Positions 52,328-63,211 of a stretch of 64,000 bases of DNA are shown here, piece by piece. The translations under genes were made by a program, and so were the position numbers. Location of the stretch: NCBI RefSeq assembly GCF_022682305.1, contig NZ_CP093528.1, positions 2,493,501 through 2,557,500 on the forward strand, given 5' to 3'. Source of the DNA: Shinella zoogloeoides (lineage in GTDB: Bacteria > Pseudomonadota > Alphaproteobacteria > Rhizobiales > Rhizobiaceae). Each line of letters starts with the position of its first letter. Position 1 is the first letter of the stretch. Below the pieces are notes generated by a model. That model saw only the letters and a list, made by a program, of their open reading frames with translations. It was not told where the DNA came from and made no database searches.

Positions 52328-53596
52328 TCAGGCCTTGGCCGCCTTGGCGTTCTTCTGTTCCAGAACCGCTTCCGTGATCGAATTCGGAATGCGCTTCGGG
52401 GTTTCGATCAGGCCGAGGACCGGCATGATGACCAGGAAGAAGCCGAAGTAGTAGAGCGTACCGAGCTGCGAGAGGACGACGTAGATACCTTCAGCAGGCA
52501 TGGCGCCGAGCCAGCCGAGCATGATGGCATTGGCCACGAACAGCCAGAAGAACAGCTTGTACCACGGGCGGTAGACGGCGGAACGAACCTTGGAGGTGTC
52601 GAGCCACGGCAGGAAGAACAGGATGATGATCGAGCCGAACATCACCAGGACGCCGCCCAGCTTGGAGTCGATCGGGCCGACGTTGAAGGTGATGGCGCGC
52701 AGCATCGCGTAGAACGGCAGGTAGTACCATTCCGGAACGATGTGGGCCGGGGTGCGCAGCGGATCGGCCGGGATATAGTTGTCCGGGTGGCCGAGGTAGT
52801 TCGGCATGTAGAACACGAACCAGGCAAAGACGATCAGGAAGACCGATACGCCGAGGGCGTCCTTCAGCGTCGCATAGGGCGTGAAGGGAACGGTGTCGGT
52901 CTTGGACTTCACCTCGACACCGGTCGGGTTCGTCTGGCCGGTGACGTGCAGTGCCCAGATATGCAGGACGACGACGCCGGCAATCATGAACGGCAGGAGG
53001 TAGTGCAGCGCGAAGAAGCGGTTCAGCGTAGGCTGGTCGACGGCGAAGCCGCCGAGCAGGAACTGCTGGATCCACTCGCCGACCCACGGGAAGGCCGAGA
53101 AGAAGCCGGTGATGACCGTCGCGCCCCAGAAGGACATCTGGCCCCAGGGCAGAACGTAGCCCATGAAGCCGGTGGCCATCATGAGCAGGTAGATCACCAC
53201 GCCGAGGATCCAGAGGATTTCGCGCGGCGCCTTGTAGGAGCCGTAGTAGAGGCCGCGGGCAATGTGCAGATAGACCGCGATGAAGAAGAAGGATGCGCCG
53301 TTGGCGTGCATGTAGCGCAGCAGCCAGCCGTGGTTCACGTCGCGCATGATCTTCTCGACCGAGACGAAGGCCTCGTTGACGCTGGCCACGTAATGCATGG
53401 CGAGCACGATGCCGGTCAGGATCTGCACGATCAGCATCACCGACAGCATGGCGCCGAAGGTGTAGGCATAGTTCAGGTTACGCGGAACCGGATAGGAAAC
53501 GAAGCTGTCATGGACCATGCGCGGCAGAGGCAGGCGCGAGTCGACCCATTTTTCGATGCCAGTCGTCGGCTGGTAGGTTGAATGTTCAGCACTCAT
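52328..53596 (-). CDS. petB: Cytochrome b of the bc1 complex
   Basis: The 422-residue inner-membrane protein has eight helices, the four heme-ligand His in helices 2 and 4, and the Qo-site motif [15 protein letters not shown] (PEWY). [28 protein letters not shown] is the cd1 region. It oxidises ubiquinol and drives the Q cycle. Start [19 protein letters not shown] (53596) chosen; it lies 14 bases from the petA stop. Full-length fused b form (no split b6/IV). Confidence 0.96.
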   Translation of the reverse strand: MSAEHSTYQPTTGIEKWVDSRLPLPRMVHDSFVSYPVPRNLNYAYTFGAMLSVMLIVQILTGIVLAMHYVASVNEAFVSVEKIMRDVNHGWLLRYMHANGASFFFIAVYLHIARGLYYGSYKAPREILWILGVVIYLLMMATGFMGYVLPWGQMSFWGATVITGFFSAFPWVGEWIQQFLLGGFAVDQPTLNRFFALHYLLPFMIAGVVVLHIWALHVTGQTNPTGVEVKSKTDTVPFTPYATLKDALGVSVFLIVFAWFVFYMPNYLGHPDNYIPADPLRTPAHIVPEWYYLPFYAMLRAITFNVGPIDSKLGGVLVMFGSIIILFFLPWLDTSKVRSAVYRPWYKLFFWLFVANAIMLGWLGAMPAEGIYVVLSQLGTLYYFGFFLVIMPVLGLIETPKRIPNSITEAVLEQKNAKAAKA

Positions 53597-53610
53597 TATC
53601 AGTAGTCCCC

Positions 53611-54189
53611 TCAACCGATCTTGATGACTGTGTCGGATACGAACGAGAAGGTCGGCACAGCAAGGTTCTCGGGCGCCGGACCCTTACGGATACGACCGGC
53701 GGTATCGTAGTGAGAACCGTGGCAGGGACAGAACCATCCGCCGAAGTCGCCGGACTGGCCGAGCGGCACGCAGCCGAGATGGGTGCACGAGCCGATCATG
53801 ACGATCCAGTTTTCCTTGCCTTCGCCGGCGGAGCGATCGAGGTCCGTCGCCTCTGCGTCGGCAGCGACGTTGGCGTTACGGGCGATCGGGTCCTTGAGGT
53901 CGGTGAGCGGAACGGCGCGCGCCTCTTCCACTTCCTTGTCCGTGCGGTTGCGGATGAAGATCGGCTTGCCGCGCCACTTGGCGGTCAGCGACATGCCCGG
54001 TTCCAGGCTGGAGACATCGACCTCGATGGAGGCGAGCGCCAGCGTGGACGCGTCCGGGCGCATCTGGTCGATGAACGGCCATGCAACCGCCACGCCGCCC
54101 ACGACGCCCGCCATGCCGGTGGTCAGGTAAAGGAAATCGCGGCGAGTGGGCTCGCCCATGGATTCGCTTGTTGTCTCGTGTTCGCTCAC
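53611..54189 (-). CDS. petA: Rieske iron-sulfur protein of the bc1 complex
   Basis: The 192-residue protein has a Tat-type N-terminus ([25 protein letters not shown]) that stays as membrane anchor. The Rieske domain ligands are Cys135/His137 (CTHLGC) and Cys154/His157 (CPCHGS), with a Cys140-Cys156 disulfide. It takes an electron from ubiquinol and swings to cytochrome c1. First gene of petABC. A TTGACG-like -35 lies on the minus strand near 54285, but no good -10 was found. The PetP-PetR-like genes at 28255 may matter for its expression, by analogy only. Confidence 0.96.
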   Translation of the reverse strand: MSEHETTSESMGEPTRRDFLYLTTGMAGVVGGVAVAWPFIDQMRPDASTLALASIEVDVSSLEPGMSLTAKWRGKPIFIRNRTDKEVEEARAVPLTDLKDPIARNANVAADAEATDLDRSAGEGKENWIVMIGSCTHLGCVPLGQSGDFGGWFCPCHGSHYDTAGRIRKGPAPENLAVPTFSFVSDTVIKIG

Positions 54190-54452
54190 GGCTAAACCAT
54201 CCTCTCACGCAATGTCTGCGGAAACCGCAACGCCCCTTTGGAAACCGGCAAGATCCGGACACAATACGGCCATAGATTCCCCGTCAATCCGGCGCGTTCT
54301 ATGCTTGATCGCAAATTATGTCCAGCCTTGGCAAGGGGAGGTGGGCACATTGTCGCGGGAAAAAGCCGGCATCTTGACAAAGCAGATGCGCCGCCTTGAA
54401 TTTTCAAGGCTTACCGGCTGAAAAACCGAGCGAAAAACGACGCCCGGCGGCG

Positions 54453-56321
54453 CTATTGCGCCGCTTCCTCGTGGCCGAGGAATCCGCCCGACTGGCGCGC
54501 CCACAGATCCGCATAGAGACCGCCTCGCGCGACCAGTTCCGCGTGCGTTCCCTCCTCCACGATATGGCCGCGATCCATGACGATCAGCCGGTCGAGCGCG
54601 GCGATGGTCGAGAGGCGGTGGGCGATGGCGAGCACGGTCTTGCCGCGCATCAGGCGCTCGAGGTTCGACTGGATCGCCGCCTCGACCTCGGAATCGAGCG
54701 CCGAGGTCGCCTCGTCGAGCACGAGGATCGGCGCGTCCTTCAGCATGACGCGGGCAATGGCGATGCGCTGGCGCTGGCCGCCGGAAAGCTTGACGCCGCG
54801 CTCGCCGACATGCGCGTCATAACCGCGCCGACCGCGCTGGTCTTCGAGCTGGAGGATGAAGTCGTGCGCCTCGGCCTTGCGCGCCGCCTCGATCATCTCC
54901 GCCTCGCTGGCATCCGGATTGCCGAAGAGGATGTTGTCGCGGATCGAACGGTGGAGCAGAGCCGTATCCTGGCTGACCATGCCGATATTGGCGCGCAGGC
55001 TCTCCTGCGTGACCGCCGCGATATCCTCCCCCGCAACGAGGATGCGTCCGCCTTCCAGATCGTAGAAGCGCAGCAGCAGGTTGACGAGCGTCGACTTGCC
55101 GGCGCCGGAGCGTCCGACGATACCGACCTTCTCGCCGGGGCGGACGGCGAGCGAGAGGTCCTCGATGACGCCGGATTTGCGGCCGTAATGGAAGCGGACG
55201 TTGTCGAAGCGGATATCCGGCCGCGCAACCTTCAGTTCCGCTGCGTCCGGCCTGTCGACGAGGCCGATGGGCTGGGAGATGAGGTCGGCGGAGTTCTGGA
55301 TCGTGCCGATATTGCGCATGATGCCGTTGAGCTGCGTCATCAGCCGGTTGAGCAGGAAGTTCAGCCGCAGCACCAGCGCCATGGTGAAGGCGACCGCGCC
55401 GGAACTGACGATGCCGCCCAGCCAGAGATGGATGCACAATACCGCCATGCCGGCGATCATCAGGCCCGAGAGGAAGGCCATGGAGGCGCGCACGGCCGTC
55501 AGCAGCCGGGTGAAGTTCAGGATCGTGGCCTGGAAAGTCTCGAAGCCGTCGCGCATGTAGCGGTCGTTGGCGTCGTCGCGGCCGAAAAGCTTCAGCGTCT
55601 GGATGTTGGAATAGGCGTCGACCATGCGCCCGCTGATCATCGACCCGGCCTCGGCGGAAAGCCGCGCCTGCTCACGGATGCGCGGCACGTAGTGACGCGC
55701 CAGCACGGCGAAGACCGCCAGCCAGACGACGAGCACCGCCGCCAGCCGCCAGTCGAGCCGGCCGAGCAGGACGAGCGTCGAGGCCGTATAGATCGTGACG
55801 AACCAGACGCTTTCCATGAAAGAGGTGATGACATCGCCCGTCGCCTGCCCCGCCGACCAGACCTTGGTGACGATGCGGCCGGAAAAATCGTTCTGGAAGA
55901 AGGAGAGCGACTGGCGCGCGACATGCACATAGGACTGCCAGCGCACCAGATTGTAGAAACCCGGCGTGATGACCTGCTGGTCGACCAGCGCCGTGAGGAA
56001 TGCGACGAGGAAGCGCACGATGCCGATGAGGCCAAGCATCAGCAGCAGTTCCGGCCCATGCGCCGAAAGCAATCCGTTCCATCCCTGCCCCGGCGTCACG
56101 GTCGCCAGCATGTCGACCAGCCGCCCGACGAACCAGAACGTCGCCGCCTCGATGCCCGCCGTGATGCCGCCGAGCACCAGCAACGCCGCGAACGGCCCCT
56201 TGGCCTGCCCGACATAGAACCAGACGAAGGCAAGCAGGCTCTTCGGCGGCCGCAGATCATCCTGCCGCGCGAAGGGCTGGATCCAGTTCTCGAAAAGGGA
56301 GAAGAGCGGCCGGAAGATCAT
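54453..56321 (-). CDS. ABC exporter, fused membrane and ATPase domains (first of two)
   Basis: The 622-residue half-transporter has six membrane helices (about 35 to 330) and a C-terminal ATPase: Walker A VGRSGAGKSTLVNLLLRFYDL, signature VKLSGGQRQRIAIARVMLKDAPILVLDEATSALDSEVEAAIQ and a switch His in AIAHRLSTIAALD. It should export lipids, peptides or drugs from the cytoplasmic side. The C-terminal wording (ARGGLYADLWARQSGGFLG) matches the exporter at 57074, so the two are close paralogues and may pair. Its start is divergent from a toxin-antitoxin pair. Confidence 0.93.
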   Translation of the reverse strand: MIFRPLFSLFENWIQPFARQDDLRPPKSLLAFVWFYVGQAKGPFAALLVLGGITAGIEAATFWFVGRLVDMLATVTPGQGWNGLLSAHGPELLLMLGLIGIVRFLVAFLTALVDQQVITPGFYNLVRWQSYVHVARQSLSFFQNDFSGRIVTKVWSAGQATGDVITSFMESVWFVTIYTASTLVLLGRLDWRLAAVLVVWLAVFAVLARHYVPRIREQARLSAEAGSMISGRMVDAYSNIQTLKLFGRDDANDRYMRDGFETFQATILNFTRLLTAVRASMAFLSGLMIAGMAVLCIHLWLGGIVSSGAVAFTMALVLRLNFLLNRLMTQLNGIMRNIGTIQNSADLISQPIGLVDRPDAAELKVARPDIRFDNVRFHYGRKSGVIEDLSLAVRPGEKVGIVGRSGAGKSTLVNLLLRFYDLEGGRILVAGEDIAAVTQESLRANIGMVSQDTALLHRSIRDNILFGNPDASEAEMIEAARKAEAHDFILQLEDQRGRRGYDAHVGERGVKLSGGQRQRIAIARVMLKDAPILVLDEATSALDSEVEAAIQSNLERLMRGKTVLAIAHRLSTIAALDRLIVMDRGHIVEEGTHAELVARGGLYADLWARQSGGFLGHEEAAQ

Positions 56322-56441
56322 GTCCTCGATATAGGAGTTTTTGAGTGGGGGGCAAATTAAAGATCGGCAAGATATGGCACGCTTCGACAGTCAAGCCCGA
56401 GCTTGATTTCCGGAAGCCGTAATATTAAAGTTACAATCGAT

Positions 56442-56741
56442 ATGGCGATCCTGATCAGGCAGACGGACACATTTCAAAAATGGGAGCGCGCGCTCAACGA
56501 TCCGAGGGCGCGGGCCTTGATCGCCGCCCGGCTGAACCGGGTCGCCTATGGCCTCCTCGGCGACGTCAAATCCGTCGGCGAGGGGATCAGTGAAATCCGT
56601 ATCCACTACGGCCCAGGATATCGCATCTACTTCACGCGGAGAGGCAACGAAATCATCGTTCTGCTTTGCGGCGGCGACAAGGGCACACAGAAACGGGACA
56701 TCGTGGCCGCCAGAACACTTGCAGCTCAACTGGACGACTGA
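56442..56741 (+). CDS. RelE/ParE-superfamily toxin (HigB-like, toxin-first pair)
   Basis: The 99-residue protein is of the RelE/ParE-like addiction module killer type: MAILIRQTDTFQKWERALNDPRARALIAARLNRVAYGLLGDVKSVGEGISEIRIHYGPGYRIYFTRRGNEIIVLLCGGDKGTQKRDI. The GxGYRIYF and LLCGGDK...QKRDI blocks are typical. Such toxins cut mRNA at ribosomes or act on gyrase. The antitoxin starts 1 base after the stop, so translation is coupled. The pair sits between two same-strand exporters and faces the other way. Confidence 0.9.
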   Translation: MAILIRQTDTFQKWERALNDPRARALIAARLNRVAYGLLGDVKSVGEGISEIRIHYGPGYRIYFTRRGNEIIVLLCGGDKGTQKRDIVAARTLAAQLDD

Positions 56742-56742
56742 C

Positions 56743-57033
56743 ATGAGCAAAGCCTTGCATATCTATGATCCTGCGGAAGCGCTCACCTCCGACGAAGCCG
56801 TCGACATCTTCATGAAGGATGCTTTCGAAAGCGGAGATGCCGGATATATCGCGCATGCTCTCGGCGTCGTCGCGCGCGCAAAGGGCATGAGTAAGGTCGC
56901 CGGGGAAACCGGCCTTGCCCGCGAAGCGCTCTATCGCTCGCTCGCCGCCGATGGCAATCCAACCTTGAAATCCATGCTGACCATCATGCACGCCCTAGGG
57001 CTTGAACTGACCTCGAAACGCACCGGCACATAG
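56743..57033 (+). CDS. Antitoxin of the RelE/ParE-type pair (HTH, HigA-like)
   Basis: The 96-residue protein has an HTH: EAVDIFMKDAFESGDAGYIAHALGVVARAKGMSKVAGETGLAREALYRSLAADGNPTLKSMLTIMHALGLELT, the wording of the addiction module antidote family. It should bind the toxin and its own promoter. Toxin-first order suggests strong autoregulation. A strong terminator follows 5 bases after the stop, so this is a self-contained unit. Confidence 0.9.
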   Translation: MSKALHIYDPAEALTSDEAVDIFMKDAFESGDAGYIAHALGVVARAKGMSKVAGETGLAREALYRSLAADGNPTLKSMLTIMHALGLELTSKRTGT

Positions 57034-57038
57034 GAACG

Positions 57039-57070
57039 GCATCCCCGCCCACATGGCGGGGATGCTTTGT
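57039..57070 (+). terminator. Rho-independent terminator of the toxin-antitoxin pair
   Basis: GCATCCCCGCC, CACAT loop, GGCGGGGATGC (11-bp perfect stem), then TTTGTTTTT. It lies just outside the end of the convergent exporter gene. Confidence 0.9.
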
Positions 57071-57073
57071 TTT

Positions 57074-58930
<1,857 letters not shown>

Positions 58931-59275
58931 GGCTTTCTCCGTAATGAAAGACGGAACCGGCACGGACAGCGCGCAACGGCGCGTTCGGGAAGGGGTTCCG
59001 GAGGTTTGCCGCGCGGCGACGAAAAAACGTCACACGGCGATTTGAAATGAGGGCAATCAGGGAATCCGGGCGGCGGAGTGCCTAGGCGAGAAGAGGCGTA
59101 AATCCAGCCGGGAGGCGGTGCCGATGCGTGGTTCTCATCATGATCCTCCCTTTCTCGTGTTGCGGATGGACCTTGAGTACCCCGGAATGGCGCAATTTGC
59201 CAGTCACTTCGTCGCAAGTTCGCATCTGAGGCCAATTCTGTTGCCATCACGCCACATCCGGGCTACGCGACGATC
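58931..59275. other. Intergenic region between the stress-driven exporter and trmL
   Basis: The left part holds the exporter leader and its EcfG promoter (58975 to 58999). The middle and right parts (about 59000 to 59275) must hold the trmL promoter, but no good box pair was seen and no coding frame is convincing. Confidence 0.55.
58975..58999 (-). promoter_or_regulatory. EcfG/RpoE2 general stress promoter of the second ABC exporter
   Basis: Minus strand GGAAC (58995 to 58999), 16 bases, CGTT (58975 to 58978). Perfect consensus, -10 about 45 bases from the ATG at 58930. Confidence 0.75.
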
Positions 59276-59737
59276 ATGCCAGACATCCGCATCGCCCTGT
59301 ATCAGCCCGACATTGCCGGCAACACCGGCACGATCCTGCGTTTTGCGGCCTGCCTCGGCCTTGCCGTCGACATCATCGAGCCGGCGGGCTTCGACATCTC
59401 CGACCGCAACCTGAAGCGCGCCGGCATGGACTATCTCGCCGCCGTGGCGCTGACACGGCATGTGAACTGGGAGCATTTCGAGGCGTGGCGGCAGGCGAGC
59501 GGCCGCCGGCTGGTCCTGGCCTCCACCAGGGCGGCCGACCTCTACACGGATTTCGCCTACCGCCCGGACGATATCCTGCTTCTCGGCCGCGAAAGTGCCG
59601 GCGTGCCGGATCGGGTACACGAGATCGCGGACGGCCGGGTGCTCATTCCGATGGTCGAGGGCCAGCGCTCCATCAACGTCGCGCTCTCCGCGGCGATGAT
59701 CTGCGGCGAGGCGTTGCGCCAGACGGGTTTTGCGTGA
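59276..59737 (+). CDS. trmL: tRNA (cytidine(34)-2'-O)-methyltransferase TrmL
   Basis: The 153-residue SPOUT enzyme methylates the wobble base of tRNA-Leu using SAM. The knot motifs are visible: IALYQPDIAGNTGTILRFAACLGLAVDIIEPAGFD at the N-terminus, DDILLLGRESAGVPDRVHEIADGRVLIPMVEGQRSINVALSAAM at the C-terminus. Size fits TrmL. Convergent with the CNNM/CorC gene 3 bases away. Confidence 0.95.
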   Translation: MPDIRIALYQPDIAGNTGTILRFAACLGLAVDIIEPAGFDISDRNLKRAGMDYLAAVALTRHVNWEHFEAWRQASGRRLVLASTRAADLYTDFAYRPDDILLLGRESAGVPDRVHEIADGRVLIPMVEGQRSINVALSAAMICGEALRQTGFA

Positions 59738-59740
59738 CGG

Positions 59741-61021
59741 TCAGCCCAGCCGGGTGGCCAGCAGCTTGTCGACGCGGCGGCCGTCCATGTCGACGACCTC
59801 GAAGCGCCAGCCCTGCGTTTCGGTGATCTCGCCGGTCTTCGGGAGCTTCTGCAGCGATTCGATGACGAGGCCGGCGGCAGTCTGGTAGCTGCGGCGGGCC
59901 GGCAGCGACAGGCCGAGCCGGTCGGCCATCTCGTCGATGGGCATGGAGCCGGCGATCAGCCAGGAGCCGTCCTCACGCTGCACGGCATAGTCGTCGTCGC
60001 CTTCCTCGATGTCGGCGCGGAACACGCCGGCAATCGCCTCCAGCACGTCGGCAGGCGTGATCACGCCCTCGAAGTGGCCGTACTCGTCGTGAATGAGCAG
60101 GATCGGCACTTCCGAATTGCGCAGCGCCTCCAGGACGCGCATCGCGTCCATCGTGTCCGGCACGATGGGCGCCTGTCGGATGAACGAACGGATATCGAGC
60201 GGATGGCCGGTCAAGAGCGCCGACAGCAATTCGCGCTTCTGCACGATGCCGACGATGGTCTCCGGGCCGCCATCGGCGACGGGCAGGCGCGAATGCTGGC
60301 TCTCGACGAGCTGCTGGTGGATTTCCTCCACCGTATCGCCGAGGTCGATCCAGTCGACATCGTTGCGCGGCGTCATGAGGCCGCGCGCCTCGCGGTCGGA
60401 AAAGCGCATGACGCCGGCGATCATCAGCTTCTCACCGCCCTCGATGACGCCGGCGGCCTCGGCCTCGGCGACGATGGTCTTGATCTCCTCGTCGGTGACG
60501 ACGCTCTCGGCAACCTCGTGCTGGCCCAGAAGACGGAAGATCAGGCGCGTGGAAGCATCGAGCACCCAGACGGCCGGCGCGCCGATCCTGGAAAGCAGCG
60601 ACATGGACGGAGCGACCAGCGTTGCGAACCGCTCCGGGTTCTTCAGCGCGATCTGCTTGGGCACCAGTTCGCCGACGACGACCGACAGGAAGGTGATGAC
60701 GGAAATGACGATACCGAAGCCCAGCGGATCGGCAAGCCAGTCCGGCACGCCTTCGGCACGCAGGATGTCACGCAGTCGCCCGCCGAGCGCGGCGCCGGAA
60801 AAGGCGCCCGCGAGGATGCCGATGAGCGTGATGCCGATCTGGACGGTGGAGAGGAACTTTCCGGGGTTTTCCGCAAGCTTCAGTGCCGATGCGGCGCCGC
60901 GTGAGCCTTGGGCCGCCATGGTCTTGAGGCGCGGCTTGCGCGAGGAAACGATGGACAGTTCGGAAAGGGCAAAAACCCCGTTCAAGAGAATGAGGAAGAC
61001 GGCAATCGCGAGTTCGAACAA
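59741..61021 (-). CDS. CNNM/CorC family membrane protein with CBS domains
   Basis: The 426-residue protein has a DUF21 membrane domain (about 1 to 190, helices from FELAIAVFLILLNGVFALSELSIV), a CBS pair (about 205 to 330: GLMTPRNDVDWIDLGD, ALRNSEVPILLIHDEYGHFEGVITPADVLEAI) and a C-terminal CorC_HlyC domain (about 345 to 426). Family members act in Mg2+/Co2+ efflux or its control and are still often named hemolysins from old work. Not a toxin on this evidence. Confidence 0.92.
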   Translation of the reverse strand: MFELAIAVFLILLNGVFALSELSIVSSRKPRLKTMAAQGSRGAASALKLAENPGKFLSTVQIGITLIGILAGAFSGAALGGRLRDILRAEGVPDWLADPLGFGIVISVITFLSVVVGELVPKQIALKNPERFATLVAPSMSLLSRIGAPAVWVLDASTRLIFRLLGQHEVAESVVTDEEIKTIVAEAEAAGVIEGGEKLMIAGVMRFSDREARGLMTPRNDVDWIDLGDTVEEIHQQLVESQHSRLPVADGGPETIVGIVQKRELLSALLTGHPLDIRSFIRQAPIVPDTMDAMRVLEALRNSEVPILLIHDEYGHFEGVITPADVLEAIAGVFRADIEEGDDDYAVQREDGSWLIAGSMPIDEMADRLGLSLPARRSYQTAAGLVIESLQKLPKTGEITETQGWRFEVVDMDGRRVDKLLATRLG

Positions 61022-61144
61022 GGACGATGAGCCGTGCTTTAGAACCGCAACGGCGCCTTTCTATTGATGACGATGGCCGCAAGATAGGGGCGCACGCGTC
61101 CGCCGTCAATCGAACTTGCCGATCACGCTGTCGTCAGGGTCGCG

Positions 61145-61402
61145 TCAATCGGCGCTCGGCAACCTGCGCATGGTGAATTCGATACGGTCGCCCTCCAGCA
61201 TCCGCCAACTCTCCACCTCGGTCCAGTAGGCGGCTTTCGGCCAGAGATCGAACCATTCGCGCGCCTTTTCCCGTGCGGCGCTCCGTTCGAGGCAGAAGGT
61301 CTCGCGCACGAAATGGCCCTCGCCCGCGGGTCTGCCGCGGCGGTGACGCTCGATCTGGCGGCGAAGGCCTTCGAGCGGGGGCGGTCCGGGAACACGCGCC
61401 AT
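61145..61402 (-). CDS. Small hypothetical protein (85 residues)
   Basis: The product MARVPGPPPLEGLRRQIERHRRGRP... is basic, hydrophilic and has no signal peptide, helix or known motif. One segment reads FDLWPKAAYWTEVESWRMLEGDRIEFTMRR, rich in Trp. The start at 61402 is read because the preceding ribosome site AGGAGG (minus strand) is well placed. I do not recognise a family. Divergent from hemF, 174 bases apart. Confidence 0.6.
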   Translation of the reverse strand: MARVPGPPPLEGLRRQIERHRRGRPAGEGHFVRETFCLERSAAREKAREWFDLWPKAAYWTEVESWRMLEGDRIEFTMRRLPSAD

Positions 61403-61576
61403 GCAGAATTCCTCCTGGCAGCACATTCGACGGGATGAACATAAGTCGCCCTCGCGGCTTTTACGAGTCCCCTCGCCCTGGCGGTAAACGCCCCACGCGG
61501 TTGCAAAACGGCGCAAAGTTGGGGACTGTGGCGAAAATGCGATTCGGCGGCGCCTGCCGCCAGCGGGAAGTGAACC

Positions 61577-62491
61577 ATGGAACGACCAGACCTGCCGAAG
61601 GGCTTGCCCGAGGATATCGAAGACAAGAAGGCCATGGCCCGCGCCTGGTTCGAGCAGTTGCGCAACGCGATCTGCGCGCGCTTCGAAGCCCTCGAGGACG
61701 AGCTGGAAGGCCCGCTCTCCGACCTGCCGCCCGGCCGCTTCGTTGGCAAGGACTGGCTGCGCGAGGACGGCGAAGGCGGCGGCGGGCGCATGTCGCTGAT
61801 GGAGGGCCGCGTCTTCGAGAAGGTCGGCGTGCACACGTCCACGGTCTACGGCGAGTTCTCGCCGGAATTTCGCGGCCAGATCCCCGGCGCCAGCGAAGAC
61901 CCGCGCTTCTGGGCCTCCGGCATCTCGCTGATCGCCCATCCGGTGAACCCTAACGTGCCCGCCGTGCACATGAACACGCGCATGGTCGTCACCACCAGCC
62001 GCTGGTTCGGCGGCGGAGCGGACCTGACGCCGGTGCTCGACCGCCGCCGCGTGATGAGCGACCCGGACACGGCCCTCTTCCACAAGGCGATGGAGATCAC
62101 CTGCAACCGTCATCCGGTCGCCGACCATGCCAGATTCAAGGGCTGGTGCGACGAATATTTCTTCCTCAAGCACCGGAACGAGCCGCGCGGCACCGGCGGC
62201 ATCTTCTACGACTGGCTGCACTCGCCGGAAGAGCTGGGCGGCTGGGACGCGGACTTCGCCTTCACGCAGGATGTCGGCCGCGCCTTCGCCATGGTCTATC
62301 CCAAGATCGTGCGCTCCAACTTCAACAAGGGCTGGACCGAAGAGGACCGCGACGAGCAGCTCGTGCGGCGCGGACGCTATGTCGAGTTCAACCTGCTCTA
62401 CGACCGCGGCACGATCTTCGGCCTGAAGACAGGCGGCAATGTCGATTCCATCCTCTCCTCCATGCCGCCGGTCGTGCGCTGGCCGGCTTAG
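61577..62491 (+). CDS. hemF: Oxygen-dependent coproporphyrinogen III oxidase
   Basis: The 304-residue cytosolic enzyme turns coproporphyrinogen III into protoporphyrinogen IX with O2, for heme. The family blocks are clear: [89 protein letters not shown] and [31 protein letters not shown]. Likely used in aerobic growth; hemN not in window. AGTCCCC/GGGGACT (61466 to 61472, 61521 to 61527) flank the upstream region, but the meaning is unknown. Confidence 0.97.
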   Translation: MERPDLPKGLPEDIEDKKAMARAWFEQLRNAICARFEALEDELEGPLSDLPPGRFVGKDWLREDGEGGGGRMSLMEGRVFEKVGVHTSTVYGEFSPEFRGQIPGASEDPRFWASGISLIAHPVNPNVPAVHMNTRMVVTTSRWFGGGADLTPVLDRRRVMSDPDTALFHKAMEITCNRHPVADHARFKGWCDEYFFLKHRNEPRGTGGIFYDWLHSPEELGGWDADFAFTQDVGRAFAMVYPKIVRSNFNKGWTEEDRDEQLVRRGRYVEFNLLYDRGTIFGLKTGGNVDSILSSMPPVVRWPA

Positions 62492-62614
62492 GCCGCCGGG
62501 GTATTTCCAGCAGAAGCGCGCAACGGTTTGCGGCCGCTCTCGCGGGCTTGTGACTACGGCGTGAGCGGCCTTCGTGGTATCATGCCCCTGTCTGATTCCA
62601 TCAGGGAGGCAGTC

Positions 62615-62866
62615 ATGATCCATGCGGCACAAGATGCAGCGCATCCGGGCCTCGACCCGCAATCCGCCGATTTTCTCGATCGTTTCGCTGAAACCATCCG
62701 CGCCGAAAGCGGCACGGACCTGCCGCACGACTATTTCGTCGCGGAAGCACGATTGCGGCTTTCCCGCCGCGCCGTCTCGTCTTCCGGCGAGCGGCGGGCG
62801 GAGCCGGAACGCCTCCAGTCGTCGGCCTGCTTCGATTGCTGGGCGAAGGGCGAGCACACCGCCTGA
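62615..62866 (+). CDS. Small hypothetical protein (83 residues)
   Basis: The product MIHAAQDAAHPGLDPQSADFLDRFAETIRAESGTDLPHDYF... is acidic then basic, with no signal peptide. A CFDC pair lies near the C-terminus (SSACFDCWAKGEHTA) that could bind a metal, but it is only one C-x2-C-like pair. Strong ribosome site (AGGGAGG). No family recognised. Next to a stress-type DUF1059 gene on the same strand, with an EcfG promoter between them. Confidence 0.65.
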   Translation: MIHAAQDAAHPGLDPQSADFLDRFAETIRAESGTDLPHDYFVAEARLRLSRRAVSSSGERRAEPERLQSSACFDCWAKGEHTA

Positions 62867-62892
62867 CCGCGCCGGCAATGTCGAGCCGGGGC

Positions 62893-62917
62893 GGAACCAC
62901 GGTCGGCCCCTTGCGTT
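62893..62917 (+). promoter_or_regulatory. EcfG/RpoE2 general stress promoter of the DUF1059 gene
   Basis: GGAAC (62893 to 62897), 16 bases, CGTT (62914 to 62917). Perfect consensus; leader of about 85 bases to the ATG at 63011. Confidence 0.75.
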
Positions 62918-63010
62918 TGCGTAGACGGCCTTCGTGGCCAAAACCCGGACGGTTTGGCCGCTCCGGCCTCATCTGCTACAATGGTCCCGTTGAAACGACA
63001 GGAGATAGTC

Positions 63011-63202
63011 ATGAGACTTTTTGAATGCGGTTCACTCGTCCCCGGATGCGACTGGCATACGCGGGCCAATGACGACGCCGAAGTCGTCCGCCGTGCGGTC
63101 GAGCACATGCGCACCGCCCATGGCGAGACCATGATCCGGGAGAGCATGGTCGAGCATATCAAGGAACGCATCGTCAACGAAAAGGCCGCCGACGCCGCCT
63201 GA
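63011..63202 (+). CDS. DUF1059 small protein
   Basis: The 63-residue protein MRLFECGSLVPGCDWHTRANDDAEVVRRAVEHMRTAHGETMIRESMVEHIKERIV has the DUF1059 layout: C-G-x5-G-C at the start and a spaced His (W-H, M-R-T-A-H) that may bind a metal such as zinc. Function unknown. A perfect EcfG promoter upstream and the ribosome site AGGAGA at good spacing support a real, stress-controlled gene. Confidence 0.88.
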   Translation: MRLFECGSLVPGCDWHTRANDDAEVVRRAVEHMRTAHGETMIRESMVEHIKERIVNEKAADAA

Positions 63203-63211
63203 GGCGACGGG

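Noticed and set aside
59741..61021. Hemolysin
   Set aside because: The name is historical; DUF21, CBS and CorC domains point to divalent cation transport or its control.
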